A stretch of 64,000 bases of DNA from Apostichopus japonicus (lineage: Eukaryota; Echinodermata; Holothuroidea; Aspidochirotida; Stichopodidae), in contig NC_092562.1 of NCBI RefSeq assembly GCF_037975245.1, positions 11,205,001 to 11,269,000 of the forward strand. Reading direction: 5' to 3'. Under the pieces are notes generated by a model. The model was not told where the DNA came from, made no database searches, and saw only the letters and a list, made by a program, of their open reading frames with translations. Every line of letters begins with the position of its first letter. Position 1 is the stretch's first letter. A program made the translations under genes and the position numbers. This document shows positions 17,340 through 28,841 of this stretch, in pieces.

Positions 17340-20300
17340 ATGAGGATATTTCGCAAGCAGTATTCCTTCATACATTCGTTATTTAGAAGAAATTTGACTC
17401 TTCGATCGGGGACTCTGCTCAGTGTCTTTCTCATATCGATGATATCTTTGCTAAGCGCCCTCACTCGACCGTTGTCTCAGGACCAACAGAACGGCGGACA
17501 TGACGTGGCACCAATCCGTGGCCAGGTCCTGTCTATACCATCGGGGCAAGGACTTGCAAACGGTGGCAACTTTACAAGGTTTGAACCAAACAATGGAGAG
17601 AGGAAGATCCAAGCTAGAGCTGCAGAAGTGGTTTATATTACGAGGAAATCATCGGAACAAATTTATTTTGCAGACAATTCACGACGTGCAATTTCTATCC
17701 AAAAAGCCTCTGAAGACAAACGGACGGATGAGAAAGCACCTCTCAACTCGAAGACGAAAGTGTCAGCCGAGAGTGACGACCATAAATACAACGATAATAA
17801 GCTAAATGAAACAAATTCTAAAATAAAATCGAAACAAGTCAAGTCCAGTACTAAAAACGTCGTTTCTAAACCTTCCACAAATTCAAAGAGTAAAGTTGCA
17901 TTAGTGAAAAACTCGAAAGCTGTAAGTTATTCCACCAAAGATTTGCCCAAAGTTGAAAAAGAAAACTTAATGTTACCCAAACATAAGGAAGCGACTTCCA
18001 ACAAAAAATCCTCCAAACCTTTACCAGAGAAAACAGGCGATAACCGTCCACCGCACCTTGCCAAACGAAGTATACCTAGGACTATACAATTTTACGCACA
18101 ACCACCCTGGTTAAATAATCGCGATGTAGGGATAATGCGGTTACTGTCGGAAGGCGTGGTCCAGAGACGGATAGGTTTATCACAGAACCGTAGTACCGAA
18201 TATTTACTTTATTTAGAAAATGTAACTGAAGATGGCACCCATCTCGAGAACAATTCAGTGCCTGTCCGTATACGAACATGTGTGGATGCAATTTCTTTAT
18301 CTTGTAAAGAATGGCCTAGAGTACTCGCTTTTCACCTTGATCGGATTGTCGGTTTAAACCGAGTTGTCCCTGCCGCTGGGCGGTATTTTACAGAACTTTA
18401 TAGTACTACCATACACGAAGGATCAACCGAAACGGCTGTGTGGTTCCCCGCTGATTTACCAGCAAAGCAATATGGTGACGATTCCTTAGAGGCTACGAGG
18501 TACGTCAAAAAGAAGTTCTGGCGTTTCAGCGACCGGCAAAAATGGTCACTGGTAGACGAGTGTGCGAAGAATGTGGAAGGCGAGAAAGTGAGGATGGCGG
18601 TATTCCTGTTTCTGTTACAGGCAAGTGATTCTTTTTTTTAAATCGGCAATCAAAAATTCATATGGGTGCCAATATTCGATGTATGTGTGGATGGGGGGAG
18701 GGGTGGGGTGGGGATGTGCAGGGGATTCCAGACTCCGTCATACCACCCATCGCTCATGACGTTTTGTTTTTTTATTCAATTACATAATATGCCTCATTTT
18801 TAAGATTAATATAGGCAGTGCTTGCTTCAATGTCTTGGACGCAAAAATAGCAATGACTTATGTCAGATTCTCAAGAAAGCTTTGTGACTCTATTAAGCTT
18901 CTGTGTGTCTTCATTATAATTTTCACAGATTAAAGAGAAACAGTTGCAAGAATGTTTCAAATATCCAGCCAATCATTCTCACGCCCCGAAACATCAAGAC
19001 CCCGCTTCACATCTTTCCTGTCGCAATACATTCTGGGGCAGCGGTATGCGGTTAACCGGCCAAACCTGGTGTCTCCCACCACTCGGTGTGAATATAATCG
19101 ATACCGAAAACTTCAATTACACCGTGCTGGAATCTATCCAAAGGTATTGTATAAGCTTGTTAAGACGTCAGTCAGTTCCCCTTGGTCTTCGGTTAATTGC
19201 TGCAAACAACTATAACTCGATTCTGTGGTTTCTTCAATGAATGGTTCACTGGTTAAATATGCATTTAAGTGATCAGTTATCACCACAGATTAGACTTTTA
19301 GATTATATGTGGGCTTCTGTTTCACTGAGTGATGGTTGACCATGTCGAACATCATACATGCGTATAGTTTTGTATGCCTCTTCACGATGGCTACGGTAGC
19401 CGATCGTTTAGAAATAACTGACAATATGTGTGCGAGACCTCCGAAAAACTGGATTGTTAACACGATTCAGTTTGATTGTAGCCTTTCTGCAATTGGTATT
19501 GCAGAATGTGGCAGAGAGTTTCATACGAAAAATATATCCTCGGTTGTCATAGGCTAAACATTGTTCACAACTCCAAACGAATTAATATATGCATATTCAT
19601 AACAATTTGGACCTTTGTCAATGCTGATTGGCCACGATTTACTTGACACACTGAGTACTGAGATGTGAACGTTCAGCTCCACGACGTCCGGAGTAAGCCC
19701 ATACGCATGTACGGTAGACGTAATATATACCCTGACTACTGCCTTATCCTACATATTTCTAACGTGATTACATCACAGGGTTCCACAATATCGGAAGTGC
19801 AAACAATTAGTTAATTGTGCAGATTAAACCCTTCCCACGCTGCAGATTATATTGCTGTTAATAAGTAACAAATTAAGTAACGAGGAACTTCAAACATTTC
19901 AAACATTGTCAACAATGGTATACTAATCCTGTAACAATTTACACTCAACCCACGCACACCCTTCTTGTAATTCTGCACAACGCCCTCCATTTCTTGTTAC
20001 CAGCAGTTCATAAAATTCCTCACCTCTCCTCTAACGTATCCTCTCACCTCTCCTCTCGTCAGCTCCCATCACCTGCCCCCATCTCCCCCACCCCCATCTC
20101 CCCCCCCCCCGCACCCCCATCTACATCCCTCCCCCTGCTCCCTTCTCTCCTCCATTTTCTCCTCCCTTTTCTCCTCTACCTTCATTCCTACTTGCCCCCC
20201 CCCACCCATCTCCTCTTCTCTCTCTCCTTCCGGGCCCCTTTCCTTGTTCCTCCTCTCTTCTCCTCTCACCTATACTCTCTCCTCTCGCACCCACCTCTCC

Positions 20301-20617
20301 TTCTTTATCCACATCAACCCCCTGAAAGTGGATTCACAACTATATTTAAATGCAAGTTTGCCGAGTTGAAAGAAACCCTCACTTAAATACTGTTCACTCT
20401 GCTTCCCTCCTCCTACTACAGTTTCCCTTCCGATATCCTGGAGATTATACGAAGTAACAAGCTGAGACAACACCTGCTTCAGTCGCTCTTCGTGGATCGG
20501 ATTTTCTGGGAGTCACAAGGAGCAAGGAAGGGAATTGAAAACATCATTCACGTGATCGATAAGAGAAGCAAAGCTCTACTGAAATGGTTCACGACCAAAG
20601 GTGTTGTTCCGCGGTGA
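17340..20617 (+). CDS. GASK1: Golgi-associated kinase 1 (GASK1/FAM198)-like protein, 3 coding exons
   Basis: Exons 17340-18620, 18929-19143 and 20422-20617 join in frame to 563 residues, close to vertebrate GASK1A/B. The chosen ATG directly follows a strong acceptor (poly-T, TATAAACAG), implying an upstream 5' UTR exon. A basic N-terminus followed by a hydrophobic segment (about residues 24-41) predicts a type II Golgi membrane protein. A Lys/Ser-rich, probably disordered stem follows. The conserved domain starts near residue 270 (PPWLNNRDVGIMRLLSEG) and has the family signature AFHLDRIVGLNRVVP (about 330-344). Exon 3 has the conserved FWESQGARKGIENI. Vertebrate GASK1 is Golgi-localised and can be secreted, and its substrate is poorly defined. 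Intron 1 begins with GC, not GT: CAG/GCAAGT. Reading through that site gives a stop at 18639-18641. Intron 2 contains a long pyrimidine tract. I cannot say whether it is closer to GASK1A or GASK1B. Confidence 0.9.
20012..20320 (+). repeat. Polypyrimidine tract in GASK1-like intron 2
   Basis: About 300 bp of almost only C and T (CTCC-rich), ending about 100 bp before the last exon's acceptor at 20421. The Pro/Ser/Leu-rich open frame through it is an artefact. Confidence 0.85.
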
Positions 20618-23600
20618 TAGTGGTATCTATGGTAACCGCCGGCAATTTGTTACGTTGTTTATGTGTAGTCGAGTATTCAAGCCGCTCTCGATGACAAACA
20701 CCCACCCCCAATTGGGAACATTTAGATTTCCTAATGCTTGACACCACTCTATACTGTCCTCTCTTATCACGTTTTAAAGCAGTCGGACTGACAGTGCGAA
20801 CAGTTTTGAACTTTTATCTATAATCAAAACACGATATTCATGCTGATCATACTGCTCGGTACAAAATGCTTTTTGAAGTTTGACATGAAAGTACAACTTA
20901 TAAACAAATTGTCCCAACTTGGTGATGATATGGCGTTCGCTAACCACCCAGCTGAAAGAAAATGTTCACCTATATAGTATATCCTCTCTTGATGTGAGGC
21001 CATGTATAAAGGGTCGTACCACAGGCAATTGCTCCGTTGACTAACACACTAAATTGGTCACTATAAAAGATCGGCAAACCACAGATCAACTGGCATGTCA
21101 TACGAACCAAACATGATAGCTAATTGCTTGGAAAATCATGGCATTATCATGGCACAAATTTAAACCACCACGACAGTTTAGATTTTGAGCTACAAGAGGA
21201 GGAAGGGGGAGGGAGGGGTCGGGCGGGGGCTAGTGAAAGTTTAGCATGTCTTGCTCTCTTCTTACAGCCTATACCTATTTACCAGCAAATTTCTAAAGTT
21301 GTCTTTAAGTTACCTTCAAGCTTCTTAATTTGTTACACCATGAATAATAGTATACAGCATCTGTCTATAGCAACACAAAACATTGCAAACGAAGATGGGA
21401 CGTGCCAAAAACAATAATTAAAATGGGAGCAGGTGTAAGTTGTCGTGGCACCTTTCCCGACAATGTTTTAACCTTTTGGCTGTACGTACATGATACCATA
21501 ATTGTGGTACGGTGCCAGTATATGCAAAGAGCACCCCTTTGTGATACAACTATGACTCCTTACTACTTCTTGGGCAATAGGTTTATCATAGGTTTATCAT
21601 CGGTTTGGCGGGAAAGTTAATTTCGTAAAAAAAAAAACTTGGACGGTGGATTGTTATCTGTTTTGTCTTTTAACTAGAATGTTAGGAGAGTTGAAGGAGG
21701 GGAGTGTTGTATACAATTCCCATAACTGATTTCTTGGCAAAAGGGATCAATTCCTTGGCAACAGACTTCAATAGATCGATTAGTTCTTGTATTATGTACT
21801 CATAGTATTATTAGGTCGCGTGAATAAGATGATAAATCTATGATCGATGATATACCGTTTGATTATTCTTGGAGTTAGTTTGACAAACAAAAGTTATTGA
21901 AGTTTCATAGACTCTTCGTAACTATCCCCTTTACCCCCTCCCCCAAGCCCACCCACTTCCCCCTCCTGCACAAAAAATGGTGGTCGCGGATCCTTGCAGT
22001 GGCTACCCAGCTCCTTACGAACGTAGGTTACTTTTACTGAGTCAAAAGTGTCCTTATTATACATTTTATCTTAAAAAGCAAACCTTCTCAAAATAGAGGA
22101 AAAGTTCTCAAAAATGAAGAAAAAGTTGGAGTATGGTGATGATATTATGGAATGGTGGTGAGATGTTATACGTTTCATCGCGTGTATGACTTTGTTTTTT
22201 TCAATAACCGTTAGCGCTAATTAAACAATAATTAAATAACGGTTTATTGCTCGAATGATATTATGTAACACAATTTTTGGAAATAGGGATTGTATGAATG
22301 TGCCTTAAACAGAATTATTTCTTCAAATTGTATTTTCTTCATGTTAAGATATGTTTTTGTCTCTGTTTTTTTCTATCTTCCAAGAGATACTTCATCAAGT
22401 AGAGATTTGGAAAAAGATGGAAAATGAAAATGATATCGCATGCAAAGTCTATTTTGATAAGAGAAATAACGCTCGTAAATATATTGCATAACACAATTCA
22501 ATGAATAGAAATTTATAAATGCGCCGTCTGAATATTGTATAGGTTAACTTGTTTCTTGCAACAATAACAACAAAAATTGTCCGTTACTTAATGCTGTTCT
22601 AAAACTTCGGTGGGGTAATGACAATATTAGGTAATACTCGGTCGGCTTGTAGTGTGGTAGTAACAGCATCAGGCATGGACGTGTTTATTCATTCAAGTCG
22701 CAGAGTATTTATTTAAATACGTTTAAGATATAAAAAAATGTATGAGTCTTGTGTCAAATATATATATATTATTTTTATGATTATTATTTACCTCAGTCGC
22801 GGATCAAGAGGGGAGTGTGGGGAGGGGTGATAACCACCCCTTCCCCCATCCCTTTTCAAGTAGGTATTAGCATAATCTAACAGGCGTGGATCCAGTGTGT
22901 GTGTGGGGGTGGGACGGGGTGGGGGATATGTGCCGTCTCCCCCGTTTTCAAGCTCAAACCGAAATTCAAAAGCACTTATTAGCATACCCTAATTATATTC
23001 GCACAGTGTGTGTTTTATTACTCAGTTTACTTGTTCACAATGGTAAAACCGTTCTTGAAACCAGTCCATTGGTGTGTCCCCTGCAGTGTTTCATTTGTGT
23101 TCTAAATATATACCTCGAAATGTATTATATGACGATTATGATTAATATTACTATTTTCTTCACCGCTGAGGGCGGGCTCGGTGTTCACCGACCACAGAGA
23201 CACACCTCCTCCTGGATCCGCGCCCCATGTGCCTTAATATTTCTTTCGTCAGTTCTCGGTATTCTGCACACACATATATACATATTCACAGACTTACCTA
23301 CACATATACATACATGCACACACACACACGCACACAGTTAATACGAGGAAGGTCAGTGTATAGGGTAGCAACAATTGCTGTTTTGTTTTAAAATTTCGCC
23401 AAAGGTTTAAGAGTATTACATGTTTGTCACTATTTGTGTGTTTTTATACTTTTATTATTATTATTATTATTTTACATCAAGGATATTATTAATTCATTCG
23501 ATGTTTTTAAACATATGCTGCATTTTATTTAAATATTCTTTCTTGCTCTTTTTTTCTTTTCATGTTTAAGTTACCTATTTGATTCATTTTTTGTTTTCAG

Positions 23601-24317
23601 TAGAGAGAACCTATTTATTGCTAACAGAAAAAAAAAAACATGTTTTTAACGATATTCTGAAATACCATAATTTTTTTTGTATTTTATTTTAATCACCGCG
23701 GTAATACAAACAAACAAAAAATCACCGAATAATTATGATATTAAAGAAAGCTGAAAATATAGTAATTTGACACAAATAGGCAAGTTATTTTTCTCATTTT
23801 TGGTGCATTGTATGTATACGGTGTGTAGCGAACGTAACTTACATTGGATATTACTACGATCTTACTATCAAATTTAAGGAGGATGTAAAAAATTACCTAA
23901 GGCAGATTTTTAAGTCGTGAGATGTCTTAGTCCTCCCTCTCCCCCCTCCTCCCCACCCCCCCCCCCAAAAAAAGAGGAAAAGTGTGTGCATGTATATATG
24001 TTCCTCTGTAATCAGCTAAGACAAAACTTTCCTCTAGAATATCCACTTAAAATTAAATGGATATTCCAGATATTCAATGTAAATCATTTTAGGCTATCTG
24101 AGGACCTTACCTAATATGGTATGTGTGTTAAACTACATATAATCTAGACGCTTTAATTCATTAGCAGTAGGTGTCATTTCTGAACAAAAGAGGGTTAGGA
24201 AGTAAAACAGGGACTGCTAAACAATGTGTTTTAACAGTCCACAAAATATCAAACTTAATTTGTAGCCTTAAATCATTCTTTAATAGAGGACCCAAGTCGA
24301 AATATTATCGATATGTC

Positions 24318-24319
<2 letters not shown>
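20618..24319. other. Intergenic, no gene recognised
   Basis: 3' flank of the GASK1-like gene, then AT-rich DNA. No exon recognised. A degenerate G-rich block starting GCGGATC or GCGTGGATC occurs twice near 22798 and 22883. A poly-C run lies near 23955. Confidence 0.5.
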
Positions 24320-24368
<49 letters not shown>

Positions 24369-24371
24369 GTC

Positions 24372-24456
<85 letters not shown>

Positions 24457-24562
24457 ATATTGATATTGATATATATATATATATATATTGATATATATAT
24501 ATATATTGATATTGATATATATATATATATATATATATTGATATATATATTGATATATCGAT
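24320..24562. repeat. (AT)n microsatellite with TATTGA interruptions
   Basis: Alternating AT broken by one CGTCGG at about 24368 and, in the last 110 bp, by regular TATTGA units. Confidence 0.95.
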
Positions 24563-24902
24563 ATGAAGTGGACTTGGTAGAAAGCAAAAATGAGCGAAGG
24601 GTCAACTTTCAATACATTTCTGTTTTTCGACTTCTTAAATGCTCTTTTAAAAACAATTGTTATGACGTCATTTCCTCAGGTCAGGTCAAATTGTTGACAT
24701 GGTCGCGAAAGGTGTTTCAGCTGTAGTAAACTGGTCGAAACGTTTGGTCAGTGAAAACCGAAATTCTTCACACACAGGTCGTAGTGTTCCTTCGTCATTC
24801 TCTAGCGGCATAAAGTGGCAACAATTACCTCAATTTATTGACCGCCCTTGTTTGATTCTAGTAATGTACGAGAAACAAACGACTGGATCCATTCCCAAAT
24901 CC

Positions 24903-25075
24903 CTGCAGGCCGCGATATTTTTTTCGTAGTACAGCGAGGGGAAAGTCGTGAATTATTCATGATCTTACAGAAATTTCGACCTAGTTGGGACACTTCGGAA
25001 TATTTGTTAAAATGTATGAATAATTCAAGACTTTCCCCTCACTGTACTACGAAAAAAAAAATTGCCTGCAGACCC
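24903..25075. mobile_element. Small foldback (palindromic) element with CTGCAGGC ends
   Basis: The left arm (about 24903-24961) and right arm (about 25014-25075) are inverted copies. Both begin CTGCAGGC, then a T-rich run, TTCGTAGTACAG, GAGGGGAAAGTC and GAATTATTCAT. A centre of about 50 bp separates them. The arms differ by only a few bases. No coding sequence and no clear target duplication. Confidence 0.75.
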
Positions 25076-25447
25076 CCTTACATCGAGGCTAGAACCATAC
25101 GATCATGGCCATGTCACGCGAGTGAAGATTACGAAGATTTTGAAAGGGGAATACATACTGCTTCAATCTTATCCGGCAAAGGTTGGTCAGTATTTTTGGC
25201 CGAGAAATAAACTTTGGTGAAATATGTGAGAAAGATGGTCTACTGTCTCTTTGTACAGTGCATAGCAACTCCTCCGAAAAAAAAGGCGGTTTATGCGTTT
25301 ACTGCATTGCCGAAAATAATGGTGGCGCTCTGTAAAAAAAAAAACAGGATATTTCCAGCCACGTAAACTAGTAGGTGCCGACCCACAATTATTTGTTGCA
25401 TTTACTTTCACCCTTAAATTTGTCACATTCCGAGATATAAAGACAAA

Positions 25448-25530
25448 GAGTGGAACAGAGGGGAACAGTGGGAACAGAGGGGAACAGAGGAGAACAGAGT
25501 GGAACAGAGGGGAACAGAGGGGAACAGTTT
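25448..25530. repeat. GGGGAACAGA minisatellite
   Basis: Units GGAACAGAGG, GGAACAGTGG and variants of 9-10 bp are repeated about eight times. Confidence 0.85.
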
Positions 25531-25950
25531 ATACTATGCATTATCGATATCCCTATATAGCACCGTTTCAAGTATGTATATTCTATTTAAAGTATACTGA
25601 ATTTGCGTTTTAATTTCTGTCCGCAAGCAAGTTTGCTACTTTGGAGATGATTATTTTACAATAGCGCCATCTACTTGGCAGGTTCTTTCTTTTCATTGAC
25701 ACGATTAGTGAATGACTGAAATTGATTGAATTTACGGAAACCGTTACCATGGCAATCGCTTGGCACATTTGGATTGCATTGAACATTTGATTTCTATTAG
25801 TGGTGTCTTGAGAAAAGGCTGCTGCATTCACCGGTGCGTCGTCCTCAGTTGATTTACAAGTTACAAGGTCCAGTATTTTGTGATGGATATGAAAATTGGA
25901 ACACATTTATATATCATGGTGACGTTGGTCTTCATCCCCATGTCGTTAAA

Positions 25951-25990
25951 GGGTGTGAAGACTCGCGCAAAAAGAAACGTCTAATGCCGG
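25951..25990. repeat. Dispersed 40-bp repeat, copy 1
   Basis: The block AGGTGTGAAGACTCGCGC, then AAAGAAACGTCT and ATGCCGG, is nearly identical to 35306-35345. It is probably part of a dispersed repeat family whose limits I cannot define. Confidence 0.6.
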
Positions 25991-26437
25991 TAATCTGACC
26001 TAGTTTCGAATGAGTTGTAACAGAAGTGTTAGACACCACCATCGATCCCAGAAATTACACACACTGCTTGCTACCGTCGGTAATTAGACACTAGTGTACA
26101 TTCAGTACACACAGCTACGGTCAATACCCACAACACAGTGAACAAACGATACAGCGGTGGACATCTCAGGTCCAGCTATAAGATAACAAGGTATCACGAT
26201 GCATTACTGTCTGTATTTTGTAGCGACACGAACAAAACGTAACTTGCAAGAAACAGAAAGTTAACTTTTTTTCAGATGGTCGCACGCGGTTTGGGGCGAG
26301 TCTTCAATGTCTTTAATCAAACTTTAATGCTATTTCGTGACAAAACTGAAAACTTAAAGTGAACAGGATAGGATGTCATAGGTCTACATTGATTTTTCTT
26401 CACAATTTCTAACCAATTTGTAATGTATATAGGTTAT

Positions 26438-26520
26438 GTAGATTAGATATAGATTAGATATAGATTAGATATAGATTAGATATAGATTACATATAGATTA
26501 GATATAGATTAGATAGATAG
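26438..26520. repeat. ATAGATTAGAT tandem repeat
   Basis: TATAGATTAGA units of about 11 bp repeated about seven times, followed by several GGTTACCGTA repeats to about 26573. Confidence 0.85.
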
Positions 26521-26573
26521 AAGGTTACCGTATGTTACCGTGGTTACCGTAGGTATCGAAGGTTACCGTATAT

Positions 26574-28250
26574 TCGAGGGAAGATGATAAAGATTACAAA
26601 CAAGCAAGTTTCAATATAACTGCAGCGCCGCTATTAATTAAACAAAATGTAATCAAATAACAAAACAAAAAACTTTATACTGGAAGTATAGTTACAATTT
26701 TCCTTCAAAGTTTTAATTTGAAATAAAATATCATTTTATTCAGACACCATGTTCCTTGATGGTCTCATAAACCATAAATTTGTCTTTTTTTCTCATTTCT
26801 ACTTCAGTGTATCAAACTTACTTTCAACAGTAACGAATATCAAAATATTTTCCATTCTTTTTTTTTCTTCTTAAAATGAAAAGAAACCTATAGCCTTGAA
26901 AAAAAGATATCTCTCTTAGAGTTTTCCGATTTCCAGTTTCCTTCTAAAGCCAACCAAAATCAAAAATAAAAACAAACTAACAAAAACTATAAGGATAATA
27001 ACCAGTCACCACGAAATTGAAAATAAACACTTATTGTTTTCTCCAAATAATGTTACATGGAAACTTTATGTACCTTGAGATTAACTTACCGTTTTCCTGT
27101 ATCTATTCCATTTGATGGACGCAAATGCGCATGATCAGAAGTGAAATCCCTCGGAGAAAATAACAAGCCTTTAAACATTCGGTTTTTCTCTTAAAATATT
27201 CAAATTTTGATCGAATAACTTGCAACCCACTAAGTTTGCCATTTGCAATGACAGAAAGCCTAAATAATAACGCCTTAAAGCCTTAAAAATTGATACAAAC
27301 TCCATTAATAAGAAAAATAAGTGCTTGAAAACAATCTGTTACTTGATTAGATACAACAATATGCTGAAACCATGGTTGACCATCAAAGGAAATATTATGT
27401 ACTTGAAAACTAGATCTAGGTAACATGCTCCATCATTACATGAAATACGAGATACTTAAGAATATAATGTGTTAGTTGAACTAGATACAATATGTTGAAA
27501 CTATGATCGACCATCAAAGGAATGATAAGGTATAATTGAAAAACATATATGTTACAACAGGACACCACAACTGCACCGGGGAAAAATGCAGTAAAGCATA
27601 TAGTGTAATATGTATGGAAATGGTAACTAGAAAAGCATTTTAAATTTATGTCACACAAACATTTCCTGTGTTGGACTAAACGGTTTAAACTCGCTAATCT
27701 GCAAGCAAATGAATCTCTTCACGGAATAAAGGGTATCCGAATACTACCAATTATCTGTGAATATTATATTGACTGGGATCATATTTTCGCACAGAGATTG
27801 AACACACAAACTCGAAATTCAACTTGGATTGAAAACTCTCTCGCAATACAACCATTTCGATGGATTGGAATCCGCCCGAATCCAATTGCAACTAGAGCAA
27901 CGTATTTGAATACATGCAAATACGTGTCATTGTAGTGCGTGGTGATGGTAAAGGTTGTTTTTTGAAGAAGTATGCTCAAGGAGATCTATTTTCTTAACGT
28001 GTGCAGAATTAACTGTTCGCCACAACAGTTCCTCGCAAATCTGAGTCTGGAAATTTGACTGCGTAGCCAACCTGTGAATTTGAGATTGCTATGAAGAGTG
28101 TATGTTCAGTGGACATTCACCAGCCAGCCATGAAAAGATGGAGCAGGAGAGTAATCCCAATATTTGTAGGGCGCATGCGCACTCCAATAACTATACACTT
28201 CTGTGTGAAGAATGAGAAGGCGGTACACATATAGAAATACCTCAGCGACT
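26574..28250. other. Intergenic, no gene recognised
   Basis: AT-rich DNA. The sequence ending CATCAAAGGAA and its surroundings is partly repeated near 27372 and 27503. A 95-codon open frame on the plus strand (27648-27935) has no recognisable domain. Confidence 0.5.
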
Positions 28251-28251
28251 A

Positions 28252-28367
28252 GATGGCGCTACATTGTTTTCAAGCTTGTTCTAAGCAACAGTGCGCAGAG
28301 TTGTGACGATGATTGTAGGTGGCGCTACATTGTTTTCCAGCTTGTTCAAGGCAACAGTGCGCAGAGT
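28252..28367. repeat. 68-bp tandem duplication
   Basis: The block TGGCGCTACATTGTTTTC, then AGCTTGTTC, AGGCAACAGTGCGCAGAGT occurs at 28252 and 28320, with a few differences. Confidence 0.8.
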
Positions 28368-28841
28368 GTGATGGTGGCGTGCATGCAGAACGGGAAATGA
28401 AATGCCATGCAAATATTGATAATAATAATATCTTCTCAAATCAGTTTCGATTGTGTCGCCTTTGTTTGTTTTGTAAATGATTGTCGTCAGATGCTGTAGA
28501 TGGTTTCAATTTTTGAATTTCACATGAATGAATATATTACTAACCTCGTACGCCTTTTCAAATGGGGTGGTTCTTTGTCATGCCCTACAATATACCAAAT
28601 GGCATTTCACCAATATTTCGACAGACAAGTTAGTTATACCATACGCCACTATAGTGCACTGTTAATTTGATAATGGTCCATCGCTAAAGCCAGTACAAGT
28701 TCTACACCGATCAGAAAGCGGTTACTTTAAGAAAACAGTCATGTGACTAAGTTTTAATTTTGTTTCAATATTCAATAAATTTTGTCAGTTTTAAGAGAAG
28801 GGTGGAGAAAAGGGGGTTAGCGAGGGGTTGTCAGATTCCCT

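Noticed and set aside
20069-20386. Pro/Ser/Leu-rich and Glu/Gly/Arg-rich open frames
   Set aside because: Produced by the polypyrimidine tract inside GASK1-like intron 2.
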